In this document: piece after piece, positions 31,811 through 44,114 of the stretch
Layout of the letters: each line of letters starts with the position of its first letter
How positions within the stretch are numbered: the first letter of the stretch is position 1
Source: Hymenochaete sp. R1
Lineage: Eukaryota > Basidiomycota > Agaricomycetes > Hymenochaetales > Hymenochaetaceae
Assembly: GCA_019400425.1 (NCBI GenBank)
Contig: JAFREE010000054.1
Location: 62,001 to 126,000 of the forward strand
Length of the DNA: 64,000 nt
Direction of reading: 5' to 3'
Notes under the pieces: model-generated
The model's input: the letters and a program-made list of their open reading frames with translations, nothing else
Told to the model about the DNA's origin: nothing
The model's database searches: none
Program-made: the position numbers and the translations under genes

Positions 31811-34800
31811 ATGCCACCGACCCGCTCCTCATCCACCGCCCGCCCCCATTCCCGAGCACGACCGCCACGATCACATCAACATAAGCGTGAATCACATACA
31901 CAATCCGTCAGTGAACAATCAGCTTCAGCCTCGAGCATCCTCTCGTCGGTATTCACGTTCGTCTCGCGTGAGTTCGACTCGTTCGTCGCCAGCGCGACTG
32001 GCAAGGATGCTCCGACACTCGAGGTCAGGCTCGAGTCTTTTTTGAACTGAAATTTTTTCTGATGCTTCTAGCTTGTAGGACGAATATGACGACGAGGAAG
32101 AAGGCTCAGATGATGGTGTGAGCCAAGGGGTATATGATCGTTCGCCCCCACGCAGAATCACGCCCTCGACACATTCTCAGAAGCAATCGCGTGGTTTGAG
32201 GATACGAAAGCAGCAGCAGCCTGATCGATCGTCGAAGAAACACGGTAGTCAACGTAATCGATCTACCATTAGCGAGCCTCTCGCGTCAACTGAAAATAGT
32301 GTTGATGGTCGTTCGAGGAAGAGAGGGAAGGGCAATATGATTGCAGGGCCTTCGACCACGACGCAGCGCAAACGTGCTTTGGCGAACTACAAGAGTGGTG
32401 CGTTGCCATTCAAATTAGAATTCGCACCTTACTAAATCATTTTCAACTGTCTCTAACATGCATCGTAGTAGAAGAATCTTCTGCCTCAGACTCTTCGCCC
32501 GACTCGCCTGTTCCTCAAGCTTCAACTCGCTGTGCGCCGTCTCGCAAAAATAATTCTTTCACCATGCCAGGATCGTTATTCGATCGAACTTCTTCTCTGG
32601 AACCCACCCCAGAGCCCGATCCGAACCGTTCACGCGTAGTTAGGTTTGCCCCTGAAGAAGACGAAGAAGACTCACAGGGAGAGAGCGATTCTGGGCATTC
32701 GACTGCTGTGTTGGATGAGAACGGAGCCGGACCGTCGACACCGCGTCCTTTAAATGTGCCATCTCATCGTGCAACACAAACTTCCGTCGTTTCTGACATC
32801 TCCGATGACGACGAAGTGTTCGCAACTCCAGCTTCCGGTCGCGTGAGACGGAGTTCGCCGGACAGTGATTCAAGCGTCGAAGAAGCTACTCCAAAACCTC
32901 AAGGTAAAACTATCGCAAAATCGCCTTTATGTCGAATTATTGTATCTGCCAGCCCATCCTCACATGTACCATCCGGCAAGGGAAAGGAGCGAGCTATTGA
33001 AGACGAAAATGTGGTAGAACAGCATGTTGCGCAACCAGATCATAATCGCTCGATCTCCAATTCTGGCTCGGAATCGTCATTTGCTTCCAATATGAGAGGC
33101 AAAGAGCGAGAATTGAACACTGCGAAGCTTAAACAGGAGGAGCGTGCGAGACAGACGATCGTCGACGAACAAGAACGAGCGCGAGATAAAGAGCGGATAA
33201 AAGCTCTAGAAGTCGAGTTGCAACACCTTCGAGAAGAGGTATGCTTGTGCGATTTTCTTCCTTTTCTCGTATGGATATTTGACTGTTCATAGCTTGCAAA
33301 ACGACCTACGAATGCATACATGCCGCCCCCTCCTCCACCGCCACCGCCTCCTCCGCCACTTAACTTTCGTGTCTCATCCTCAGGCGATGCCTCTTTCGCA
33401 GATGCCCGTGCTGCTCTCCGACACACCGTAACGCCTAACGAAAAAGCTATCAACCCCGCCTACGATACCTCAAAACTACAACAGCATAAAGGCAAACCTA
33501 CAATTGTTGGGGCAGATATGATGGGGGCTTTCCTGAACGAGATGAAAACGCACCGTCTCCGAAAAACTAATAGCAACTTAGGTCTTAACGAGGCGACTGC
33601 TAGGCAACCAGCTGTTAGAGCAAGAGAAGTCGGGTCAGATATTGGAAACAGGACGGAGGTCGTACTTAGGCCGCAGGAGATGGAGGAGATAGCGATCGGA
33701 AATCAGACTGAGATTGTTCCGAGGTCACGAGTGAAGGCTTTTGAGACTCCAGCGCAGAAGGCTAAGGCGAGGATGGTGAATAAACTATCACAGTCTACAA
33801 GGCAGGGTTCGACGAGCAGCGAGTCAGACGGTCAAGCGGGAAAGAAGAGAAAGTTCGACGGAGCATCGACTTCCGTTGCTTTCCGTGAGTGCCATCAGAA
33901 CACATTGCAACATTTTCAGAGTGTTGACTTCGATTTCCAGCACAAAAGCGCCGCAATGTCAGTGCCTCTGAAGTCGACTCGCCCGCGGCTGGGAACACAT
34001 CTAACATCCTCGCCGGTCTGTCCCAAGTTCGTGGACCCGCATCCATCAAGAAAACAGCGACCTCTTCGAAACTGCTTGCGGTCCCTTCCCAAAATCAGAG
34101 TAGACCCGATGCAGTGCCCCATTCTCAACCGTCCGCACACCATGCCTCTAATCCAGGTTCAAACTCAAACTCGAGAGTCAACTCAATTAATTCTATCGCC
34201 TCGAACTCAACGCAATCGACTAGTACAGGGGTGGGGATCACGACTCCTTCCCTGTGCTCAGATAATGGAAGTCGCGAAGACCAAGAACAGGAACGAGAAT
34301 TGGCTACTCCTCCTCTTGTTTCGACTTCTTTGCAACACAACATGTCGAAATCCCATAAGCTGAAAGAGAAAGAGACTGAAAGGATTCCGCAGAACTCCAG
34401 TCTAGGTCGGAGGACACCACGAGAAGAGGTGGAGGATGGGGAGGATGCTTTCAATAATATCGATCCGCAAAATCGCTTTCGGGATGCAAGATTAAACTTG
34501 GCTGGCATGAATACGATGAAAACCCCTCGGAATAAGTCTACTTCAGACAACGAATCGTTTTTCCGTTCCAACAGGCGAACACCTCTGTCGGCAAGACTGG
34601 TGGACTCGCCGAGGAGGCCCAGGCCGCCTTCTCGACCTCCTTCCCGTGTCACTTCTGGCACATACCTTCGAACGCGGTTGAGGGAGGAAAGTGTTGCGAA
34701 TAATGTTATTGATCTTGAGGACGAGGGTGACGGGGATGGAGAAAACACCCAGGTTCCAATCGTCGATAATAACGACGTCGACCGCAATCCTGATCAAGAG

Positions 34801-35934
34801 TATACCCCTCCTGAGGACGAAGCGGACGGAAATGGGACGGAAGATAGTTCACCTATCAAGCTTCCCATCCGTCCCCCAGTGCGGACATTTAACGCATCCT
34901 TCGTTGCTTCGAATCCCGATGCTTCCGTCCAATTGCGGAACCAATCAGTTATGGCGAACGGGCGTCGGAAGTCATTCTCAAGTCTAAATGGAAGTTTGGC
35001 CAATGGTTTGGGTCGACAGAAAGGGGAGAGCGGTGAGGAAACGACTTTTGTTGCACCTGAGCCTCCTTCAAAACGGGGTACGAAATCCAATAGCCATGTC
35101 TCGTCAGATTCGGAAATTGGGCAAAACGCAAACGCTGAATCCACGTTCGCTCTTCCAACAACTCGTCGCCGACCTCGTGATTCGATCGAGCTCGGTCGCC
35201 GTAAGTCAGGACCGATTAGACCTACAGTGGCTTCCAGAAGCTTCAAGAACGACGATGACGACGGGGAAGCGGGAAATGCTGCTGATTCGACATTTGTCAT
35301 ACCCAAGTTCGACCCCAAAGCCAAGTTCGGCATAGCAAAGTCGAAACAGTCGAAACCGGCTCGGCCTCCCGATGATAGCAATATAGTTCATGATGCGGAT
35401 GCAACCTTTGTTCTTCCGAGGACCCTCCGTCGACCTAGAGACTCACTCGACAATGAACTTCGTCGCGCTGATCCGTCGAAATCTTTACTCCTTGACGTCG
35501 ACCTTGACGAAATGAACGGCGGGATACCAATAAGTGACGGGTTCAGCGATACGCAAATGCAAATGGACGGGCACGGCAATCCTTACGAAGAAGATGACAA
35601 CCCGTTCGACCTTGGCATCACGCACTCTTCGCGAAACCACAGCTTGCGCATGGAACCCAACAAACATACGAATTATAAGATGGTAGATGATATGCTTGTT
35701 TATGAAGGATCTGGGACTGCGAGCAATCGCAAACGCGGGTTCCTCGCTCATGGAGGCGCAGGAGGAGCGCCCGTATTAATGGGAGAGGGGTACATTGAAG
35801 GCGTGGTGGAATTGAGGTCTGAGGAGAGCAGCGACGACAAGAGGAATCAAACGGTGATGCAAAAGACACCTGCGAGACCTGGAGGAATGATGCGCAGAGG
35901 GAGTGTGAGTGGAACGAGAGGTGCACGAAGATGA
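31811..35934 (+). CDS. Large disordered protein with polyproline and WH2-like motif
   Basis: Five exons, 31811-32023, 32079-32397, 32469-33238, 33293-33884 and 33941-35934, giving 1295 residues. No named domain is certain. A short hydrophobic helix lies near residue 45-60 (SILSSVFTFVSREFDSF); long Ser-rich acidic stretches follow; a charged coiled coil spans about 395-437; then 12 consecutive Pro (445-456). A segment at about 509-527, DMMGAFLNEMKTHRLRKT, resembles a WH2 actin-binding motif (hydrophobic helix followed by a basic L-x-K-like element). The C-terminal half has repeats of the form TFVxPxxxRRPRDSxEL. Polyproline followed by a WH2-like helix recalls verprolin/WASP-type actin regulators, but that is inference. 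The exon joins are all in frame. Confidence 0.75.
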
Positions 35935-36349
35935 ATGTCTACTCTAGGACGGATGATACTTGGCTTTTTTTTTCTCTTTTCTTTTGTTCTTGAATTATTT
36001 TTTTTTTGCATTGTTTTAGTCGCTCTAATGGCTCGTCCAGGATCTTGATGATTAATGTATGTATTGTTGTCTTGTCTGCTCCCTTATTTCCCTTTGTTTC
36101 CACGAGTTTTGAATATCAATGTGATTCGATCTCCTTGCCTGTATTATCATCGTGGGTTGTCCTGTCCTTAGAGACGTAAGGCGGGACTGATGTACGAATG
36201 CAAATAGGATACGAGAAAGAACGAGTATCAATTGAAAGCTACTGCAATTACAACGACAATAAAGACGGTATGATTTGTCGACTCGTACGACCCGCGAGGA
36301 CGGTGTATGGGTACTTACGCTTTGCTGAGCGGCTTGAGCCTTGATGAGC
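35935..36349. other. Intergenic region between convergent genes
   Basis: T-rich 3' flanks of the two converging genes; no gene is seen. Confidence 0.5.
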
Positions 36350-37662
36350 TCATTTGTCTGTGGCGCCCTCCGAAAGCTTGAGTCGCGAGGATGATCCTGC
36401 TTCCGTATCTGTCGTTTCCGGCCCCATTTTTCTCTTCTTCCCCATCGACGTGCTGGGACTGAATATCTCGCCTCCAAACCATTCTGACACCACCTTCCGA
36501 CGTTCCTCATCTGATTTGTCCGTAAGTCCGGATTGCTCTAGTTGGATATCTACAAATTTGGTAAGTTCATCACTCAGCTCAGCGATCCTTTTCTCGATTT
36601 CCTCTGGTTGCTTCTTCACTGCGTCGAGCTCCTCCACTATAACATTCCTTCGCTGCGCATTTATAAATCTGAAACTTTCTTCCGCAAGGTCGTTGAGTTC
36701 CTTCTCTGTGAGGTTCTTGAATCGATCAAAGTCAGCTTTGTCTTTAGCTTCCCTTCCCTTCTCGCGTCGTCGTTTATCCCTAGCTGCTTTTAGCTCTGAA
36801 CCCGATCCACTGCGAGCGCTTCCTCTGCTACCTCGGGAACCCGATTGCGGGGATGCAGCTGCGTTTTGTGATGTTGTGGAAGCCGGGGCAGAAGTATGAG
36901 ACCCTCTAGCCGACGACTTGGCGAGATGAGCACCAGAGGTACGTTTTTTATGCTCGGTTAGGCCCAGATTGTCAAGCTTGAGATTGAACTGATGCAAAGA
37001 CATGATGCGCCTCTGTTCTTCAGCTTCGTCGAACTGGGCGAGTTGCATTTCAAGGAAATGTACACGAGGTGGAAAGATCGTACGGCGAGTGGACGTGTGA
37101 GCATGCCAGTGTGTAAGTAACCTATTGAGCCGTCGTGCTTCGGAGAGTGTGGAAGGCGCTTGACAGCATTCGAGTTCGTTTGTGAAGTTCTGCATGAGTA
37201 TCCAGTGATGGAAAAAAGCGAGCGGGGGCGTCAGACGATGAAGAGCGTCAACTTCGAAATGAATCCCAGCCTGCTGGAGCTTATCAACGCATCCCGCTAC
37301 TTCGTCGACAAACTTTTGACGTTCTTTACTTCGCCACTCCAAGAACTTTTCTTTCGCGCTCGCAATTTCAATGTCGAGACTATCTTGTGCTGCCTTCAGA
37401 AGACGTTCCTTCTCTTCAGAATCGGAAACGAAGGAAGCTTGGTGGACGCTCAGATGATAGGCCGATTTCTTCAAGTTGATGGCAGCAGTGAAGCGATTCT
37501 TTGAGCCCTTTTCTTCTATTTCCCGGAAGGTACGCCAATCTGCGAAGAGTTTTTCAGAATTGACCTCTAACTCAGTGTTTGCTATCGTAGGATGATTTAG
37601 TCACGGTACATAGGAGTTCATGAACACTCACAGAGAGTACCTGAATGCATTTCTTCCGACAT
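36350..37662 (-). CDS. F2 family coiled-coil protein 1
   Basis: Exons 37662-37632 (31 nt, phase 1) and 37581-36350, 420 residues. Not a recognised family. Sequence blocks: KLFADWRTFREIEEKGSKNR; FLEWRSKERQKFVDEVAGCVDKLQ; LTPPLAFFHHWILMQNFTNELE followed by APSTLSEARRLNRLLTHW; RRTIFPPRVHFLEMQLAQFDE; a Ser/Gly-rich linker; a Lys/Arg-rich segment; FKNLTEKELNDLAEESF; and the helical end IEKRIAELSDELTKFVDIQLEQSG. The block order FL.xR..F..G..KL, then PxAFxHH, then NELE..PS, then FL..L..F parallels F1, so F1 and F2 are likely distant paralogues. The C-terminus carries GKKRKMG, a possible nuclear signal. Confidence 0.72.
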
Positions 37663-38129
37663 GATTTCGGGAGACTCTAACCTGAGCGGCAAATAGCAAT
37701 AAAACGCATGTGCATTGGCTTAAAGAAAGGTGAAGAGTGGACGTCCTTCTTTGCAATGTCAAAGATGAATCTAAGACTTGAATATTATGAATCGTGATTT
37801 GCGCAAGGCCGCTTGTGATTCGTTTTGCAACTTACCAGCAAAATCATATGAGCCTCCTCGGTTCGGCCTTTTGATTAGTTTGGACATGTGTTGCTGGACT
37901 CCGGCGTGTGTCTGTAGACATGTCATGGTTGATCAGAATTCGATTGCGCAACAGATACAAATTTGTGACTCTAAGTCAGACGGAGGACTCATTCACCATG
38001 TTTTGTGTAGTCCTCAGAAGAAGAGGGGTTTGAAGAGGGAGGGAAGAGTACACATACCTCTATGTTTCGCCATCACGGTGACGGAGATGATTGTGCTTCC
38101 TTGCGGACTCTGCCTGAGATCTAACACGC

Positions 38130-38440
38130 AAGGCATCCCTTGCCTTTGTACCTTCCTCCTCTTTTCCGACCTTTCTCTTTCTAATTTTTGACATGGTCAA
38201 TTTGAACACATCACCGTCGAAGCGATCTAGAGCCATCTTCCTACGCTCCTCCTCTGGCGTCTCTGAAACCCAAAACCAGTTTTAGATGGGTGTCCAGCTC
38301 TGACGTCTTTTTGTTTCGCTGCACAATGCCGGCAAAGTTCCGTTTCGAGGCCCCGATATTCCTGTCACAATCTCGGAGAGCCTTCTTCCACGGGAAATTC
38401 GCACCCTCAAATATGGCTCCGATGAATGACATTTGTATGA
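38130..38440 (-). pseudogene. Relic of an F2 family gene (C-terminal part)
   Basis: On the minus strand one frame reads DRNIGASKRNFAGIVQ followed by KTSELDTHLKLVLG, and after a frameshift a second reads SETPEEERRKMALDRFDGDV and then ends in RKRK. This corresponds to the end of the two F2 genes (EEERREAVFSMLEGDVF; DEERRKVVSEWFGGEIF then GKKRK). Only the C-terminal portion is recognisable, the frame is broken, and it lies between the two intact F2 genes, so it is a decayed third copy. Confidence 0.65.
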
Positions 38441-39186
38441 GGGCTGCGAAAGTATTCTGGCTTAAATCCTCTCAAACTGACCGAAGGTCCGAGTCTCTAA
38501 AGTGAAAATTTTCGCCTTATTTCGTGATTCTAGAGGAAGACCAATTCAGGCCATTCCTCAAAGAGCCCCCTTTTCCCTTCGTTTCTTCGGTGCTTGGAGT
38601 TGTCTTGTGCACCGGATTTTTTGAGATACTGTACAAAGAATCAATTAGGCGAGTAGAAAGCGCTCAAGCACCACTCACTGTCAAGGCTTATTTTTCGTGG
38701 TATGACGTCGTGGGGTGCTGAGGACGACGAGCTGGTACCAACAGAAGGACATAAGATGCGGGACGAAGAAATAACAGGATTTCTTTCAAGTACAAGGCAT
38801 GCAGTGGCTTCACTTCAAAGGGTTTATAAAGAGTCTACACAATATTGCTGAACTCGAATTGCATTTCCACTGCAGCTTCGTGAACTGCATGCTCGTAAAA
38901 ACTTCTTACGGGGTTCATACGGCTGGTTGATTGCTAAGGGGTGAGATGTCTCAACTTGGTTTTCGAAAGGTAAACATAAGAGACTTGTGTCCTCAAGGGA
39001 GGGAGTTGCAAGAGAGGGAGCATGGTGGTGGTGGTAAAGGAAGCCTGATTCTGTGAGTCGCGATGATCTTCGGATCTTCCTATATCGCGTAAATCCCCAC
39101 GCGCTCAAGCTCGACTCGCTCGACCAAGACCCTCACTCACACGCATTTAAAGAGTCGAGATTGACACAATGATTGCGATATTCTTT
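38441..39186. other. Intergenic region
   Basis: No gene is supported. Parts may be further decayed F2 sequence, but I see no alignable block. Confidence 0.4.
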
Positions 39187-40502
39187 CTACAAGCTATCAT
39201 TAAAGACATCTCCTTCAAGCATGGAGAATACTGCTTCCCTACGTTCCTCCTCTGACTTCTCCTTTAGTCCGGATCGTTCTAGTTGAATATCAACAAATGA
39301 ATTAAGCTCTTCACTGAGCTCAGCAATCTTGCTTTCGATCTCTTGTTGTTGACACTTGACAGCTTGGAGTTCCTCCGAGATTATCTCTCTTCGTAAGTCT
39401 TCTACGAGATGAAATTCCTCTTCTGCGACCTTACTGAGTTCCTCTGAAGTGAGGTTTTTGAATCGGTTGAGGTCAACTTCGCGTTTGCTTTCCTTCTTTT
39501 CGGCGCGGCGTTGCTCTCCCCTGGACAATTTTCGTGGCCTTGAAGAGTCATCGTCAGATACCACTTCCGATACTTTGGGCCTCTTCTTGTGAAGAGCGTG
39601 GTCCATGTTATGCGATGCGGCTGATTTGGCGGCTGGTGATGTTCGTATCGGTGCGGACGCTGATGGCTGTATGAGACCTGCTGATGTCGGTATGGCATTA
39701 AACGCGGTAGTCCAAAATCCATTAGGTGGCGAGTCGAGGTGATCACTGCCGCTGCCGGAGGCAAGCGTATACCGAAACTCTACACCGATGCCCAATTCCC
39801 TGAGTCTTGAATTGAATTGGCACAGCGACTTGCCATGCCTGCGACTAACACCATCATCGAACTTTAACCGCTTCGTTTTCAAAAACTCAAGAAAGGCGCG
39901 GAAGATCGTACGTCGATTCTTCGTATGAGCGCACCAATGAATGAGTAGATTGTTGAGGTTTTGTGCCTCCAGAACAGTCGAAGGCGTGCCAAGGTTTTTA
40001 ATTTCCTTTTCGAAGTGCTGCGTGAGCTTCCAGTGATGATAGAAAGCGATCGAGGGCGTAAGCGGGTCTTTATCGTCTATGCGGAGATGGATTTCATCAC
40101 GTTGGAGCTTATCCATACAACCCTCCATCTTATGGACAAACTCTTTTCGCTTTTCAGTTCGCCAATCCAAGAATTTCTGTTTGATATCCTCAATGCTCTT
40201 GTCACGAACCTTGAGTGCCTCTTCCAACGCCGATTCTCTGAGCTCGGGAGGGATGGAAGAGATCCGATAAACGCTACTATGATAGTTTGACTTGATATGG
40301 GCAATAGCGTCTCGGATGTGCTTTTTATCACCGTTATCTTCGGTTTTCTGGAGAGCGTTCCATTCTCCAAGGAGTTTCGCTTCGTCTTCGTCTCCTGTAG
40401 TATCTTTCCAGCGAGTCAGACAGTCGATAGGCAAGAGTTCGAACGACACTCACCGTAGGGACGCTTTAGGTGTGGCACGATTTGGTGGGGCGTTTGAGCC
40501 AT
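39187..40502 (-). CDS. F2 family coiled-coil protein 2
   Basis: Exons 40502-40454 (49 nt, phase 1, MAQTPHQIVPHLKRPY) and 40394-39187, 418 residues. The apparent upstream extension MSFELLPIDCL is intron sequence: GTGAGTGTC is a good donor and CTACAG the acceptor. Domain blocks as in F2 protein 1: AKLLGEWNALQKTEDNG; FLDWRTEKRKEFVHKMEG; LTPSIAFYHHWKLTQHFEKE; GTPSTVLEAQNLNNLLIHW; RRTIFRAFLEFLKTKRLKFDD; a variable linker; FKNLTSEELSKVAEEEF; and IESKIAELSEELNSFVDIQL. A basic stretch (KKRPKVSE..RPRKLSRGEQRR) could act in nuclear import. Unknown function; probably a nuclear coiled-coil protein. Confidence 0.75.
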
Positions 40503-40929
40503 CGAAATAGGAACAACAGTACAATGAGTAAGGAAAAGAGACTGCACAAACTACCTTTCTGTTGGGATGCGTTTTGGTTTGAAACCAGAGCAGACAGTAC
40601 TTTGCACAGGTCCGTTGGATACGCTTTGCATTTCCTTGGAAAATCAAAAGCCAAAATCTCTCCTCCAAGACTACCTTGCCTCTGAATGAGTTTTTCAGGG
40701 ATCCAAAGACAGTTAAGATATGAGCAGTTTATTTGGTGATCAATATGGGCCAGGCACGGTAAGAAACTTTACGGCTTGTAAAGAATGCATCAGCAAAGCT
40801 AATCACTCCAAAACCAGATCTTCAAACTCAACGTGGGAAGGGACTTATCGCGTAGATAAAAGAATATAAACATTACGACCAAGTAAGGAAGGCCAGTGTA
40901 ACAGACGTATGAATGCAAGTTGAATAAGA
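40503..40929. other. Intergenic region
   Basis: Promoter of F2 protein 2 and 3' flank of the glycosyltransferase-like gene. No gene is seen. Confidence 0.5.
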
Positions 40930-42486
40930 TTACCAGAAACGATTACTGCGAGGGTCCATTCCCTGTGCCATCCTTAGCATGACGATGTTTGACGATAAAC
41001 TGGAAAACTTTAAAAGTTATGGTGATCAGCGCAATCGCCTTGCAGACGAAAGGAACACACGCGTACCCCGTTCCCAACAAAGACCTCTGCCCGTTGAGCA
41101 ATTGCCATATCGATAGCCATCGCAACGTACTTTTGCTCGTTATCCACCTGGACGTCCAAGCTACTCTTCAAGTTTGCCCACCCATCCTCCTGCAATGCCT
41201 TCCTCAACTCGTCCACCCACCAACCCCACCCGTTCGTCAACACGAAAACACGTTGAAGGTCCGGCCTCTCCTTTCGCACCTCTCTCAGCTTCTCGACAAT
41301 CTCCTGCACTTCGGGCCAGCAATGCGAGGTGTAATATTTCTTGCGCGCGCCCAATGATTCCATCGCGCCGAATTCGGGAGGACTGAAGCGATCCGGTAAA
41401 GATGGAAACTGGTTAAAGCCCATATACGTCGCGCCCCAGTCGGCAAGGCGAGGACAGTGTCGGATATAGTCCCCCCTCCGCAAATGAACCGCGACGAGAC
41501 CATGGATCGTTGAGCCTGGAGTGCCCACAGTGCTGGGAAGAGCCGGTGTGAGCAGCCCAAGATTTCGGGCAACGCCAGACGTAACGAGCGGTGACCAGGC
41601 AAATTCCTTGATGATAGGAGATGTGGATAGTGAATCCCATGCTGAAAGGATGCGGTCGGAGCCAAAGAGAAACCAGCTGAAGACGGGCGGCTCATTTCCG
41701 ATTTCGACGCACCGCGAGGGGGTATTTCGAAGTTTTTCGACCCAGAAGTGTAAAATGTCACGCCCTTCTTGTATATCCTTTGCTTCAGTTGAGTCGATAC
41801 GAAAGCGTTCGGCAGGAGGGCAGACCTGCTCGTAGAACTCGGCACTGACGGAACGTGGGGAGGGCATGGGACCGCCGGCACTCGGACCTGCGATGAAAGC
41901 ATTGAGCGGAATATTTGCTGGACGGAGAGCAAAATCATAGATAGTGTATGGTAACGGCGTATGAGACCAGGTATAATCCTCGAAAACGAATGAACGATTG
42001 GATAGATATGCAAGATGCGACATCATGATACTGGAGGAGTAATAGTTTATAAGCTTCAGTACACCAAAAAAGTTTCGTCGCAACTCACATTTCTTGTAGA
42101 ACATTGTTCAAGCCAAGACCCCACATGTGTTCCGGAAATCGAAGATAGGTTCCTTTCTCCCCCTCTGGAAAGGGCAAGGATACATCGTGCTGCGGCAGCT
42201 TCCTCTCAAACTCGCGTATGTCGTTATAGCTCGGAGGAATGCCTGACCACAGGATGCCCAACACCAAAAACGACAGCACAGTCAACACGAATCCAGCAAC
42301 CCTCCTAATCGTCAAGAACCGCAACAGAACACCGAGCCAACGCATACGCCCCCCAGACTGTCGACGACGCGTTGTTGTCCTCGGTGACGGCGACCCGTTT
42401 TCATTTTGTTGAAGGAGCTCATACTGGTCCTCGGACGACCTCGACGTGGAGAAGAAGCGTCGAGCAGCACCCTGCCAGGTTCCCAT
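40930..42486 (-). CDS. O-fucosyltransferase-like type II membrane protein
   Basis: Exons on the minus strand 42486-42089, 42030-41059 and 40999-40930 give 479 residues. The N-terminal 55 residues are cytosolic and basic. One transmembrane segment (VAGFVLTVLSFLVLGILW) follows, then a lumenal domain. Family marks are the segment around GLGLNNVLQE and MMSHLAYLSNRSFVFEDYTW, the nucleotide-sugar motif GLVAVHLRRGDYIRHC, VFVLTNGWGWWVDEL, and the end EVFVGNG..SSNIVMLRMAQG. These match the fungal GDP-fucose O-fucosyltransferase-like proteins (POFUT-related fold), probably in the Golgi. The last splice uses GTGTTC as donor; I chose it because it is the only join restoring the conserved NIVMLRMAQG end. 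The sugar and acceptor are unknown. Confidence 0.82.
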
Positions 42487-43168
42487 GGGTTTTCGCCGAG
42501 GCCTTGGTCCGTTCGCTGCTCAGATTATCGTCGGCGTCGTCGCTTTTGTAGTCGTTGATGATGAAGAAAAGTATTTGACCGCCGTGCCTGTCTCAAGCCG
42601 GCAGCGCAGCCCATCAAGCGGCAGCCGGGTATAGGTATCCATAAACAACGCGTAAACAACATGTCGCCGTCTACAGCGGCTCTTTCCCTTCAACCCCCAT
42701 CGTACTGTCAGTGAGAGAAATATCGAAGGCGAAAGCCACTCAAAAGCAATACAAATGAAGGGCGAAAGGCTACTATTCGCGAAGTAGGAATATTTAGTGA
42801 GCCATCCCGTACTTTTGGGTGAGTTTCGCGCCGAATTTTAACTCGTTCACAGGCATGTAGACGAGTATTGCTTCACAAGAATGTTCATCTCCAATATCAT
42901 CTATTACATGCAACTGAGTCTTTCAGTCCTCGTGAGCGAATAAAACCTGGGATGAGATGCTTTTCTTCGGTTTGCATGTTTGAATCACTTTGCTCCTAGT
43001 GAGTTACCCAGTTGTCATATCCTGTTGAGGCCTGCCTTCCAAGTTTGCCGTCAACGTTCATTGCGCTCTCAAGTTTCTAGCAGCAAACATCTTCTTAGTC
43101 GCTTCTCCCCTGTCCTTCCTCACGCATTTCCCCATTTCTTCTTTCCGTGTTTTCAAGATCAGTGTGTT
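42487..43168. other. Divergent promoter region
   Basis: Between the fucosyltransferase-like gene and the plus-strand nucleotidyltransferase-like gene. No gene is supported; the open frame before 43169 has no conserved content. Confidence 0.45.
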
Positions 43169-44114
43169 ATGTATGGTGGGTCAGAGAAGCCTCTCCCAGC
43201 TCCGCACTCCTCGAACTTTCCAAGTCAATCCAACTACCGTGCGCGGAATATAGTCACTCATTTGAATCAGATCGATGATCGTACCCTACGTGGCATCCTC
43301 GACTCCCTACAGCGCAAGCTGTTGACTCGTCGTGGCAAGCAGACGACTCTCGTTGTCCACGGCGGAGTCATTTCTGTTCTAGGCCTCGGCTTCCGTCAGT
43401 CGACAACAGACGTCGACTACATCGAGCGTGTCCTGCCAGAGGAAATTGGCTTGCCTCGTAAACCGAACGCGTCACTCCTGGCAAAGATTAAGAAGATCCT
43501 TGCGAAGATGAAGTCGAGGAAAGCAACCCCAAGGACCATCATCCGAGAATGTGTAGCGGAGTCGGCAAATGAGTACAACCAGGAACGGTCGAACCCTTTG
43601 ATTGTGCTTGAGCATGATTGGATGAACTCTTCAGCTGACGTCGCCCTTCCTTGGCATCTCGAGTGAGTGCACCTTTCGTTCTTTTCTGGCTGCACATATT
43701 TTAATCATGTCGACATTTTACCCCTCTAGTGCTGAGTGTAACATGGTCGATCCTCTCGTCATCGCAGCCGTTCGGGAAGCCGACAACCCCAACGGCACGG
43801 GAGGCATCATCTACGACTCTCCTGGCCTTCGCCTCCTCGCTATCCCTTTTGAGTGGACTCTTGCACTCAAACTCCAACGATTCACGTACAAAGACGAGGA
43901 AGACATTATCTACCTCTTGCAGCACATTGGTGGTTGCGCCGAATACGAAGAAGCTCTCTTTGCACATCTTGTCGAGCAAAGGCTGCGCGAGGCATGTCCT
44001 GTGATGGAGTACGAACACTTCCCAGAGAGCGCGATGCAGGATTGGAGGAACAGGCTTCTGGGCTGCGCCAGACAAGCCAAGTATAACTTGACGAGGTCGA
44101 GCTATATGCAGTGA
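43169..44114 (+). CDS. Nucleotidyltransferase-fold protein (DUF6036-like)
   Basis: Exons 43169-43662 and 43730-44114, 292 residues. The segment LVVHGGVISVLGLGFRQSTTDVDYI has the GG..L..R.T.D(V)D pattern of minimal nucleotidyltransferases: HGG for the GS-type loop and DVD for the metal-binding acids. The later FEWTLALKLQRFTYKDEEDIIYLLQHI is the usual C-terminal companion helix of DUF6036-like proteins. The N-terminal 30 residues are polar. The enzymatic activity is not known, and fungal copies are often of bacterial origin, though I cannot test that here. I chose the ATG at 43169 because the upstream open frame has no conserved content. Confidence 0.7.

Noticed and set aside
32905..32953. A 49-bp intron in exon 3 of the large disordered protein
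   Set aside because: Splicing it out would shift the frame into a stop soon after; reading through keeps the long frame.
42980..43168. Upstream start for the nucleotidyltransferase-like protein
   Set aside because: The region is pyrimidine-rich and lacks conserved sequence; the ATG at 43169 gives a natural start.
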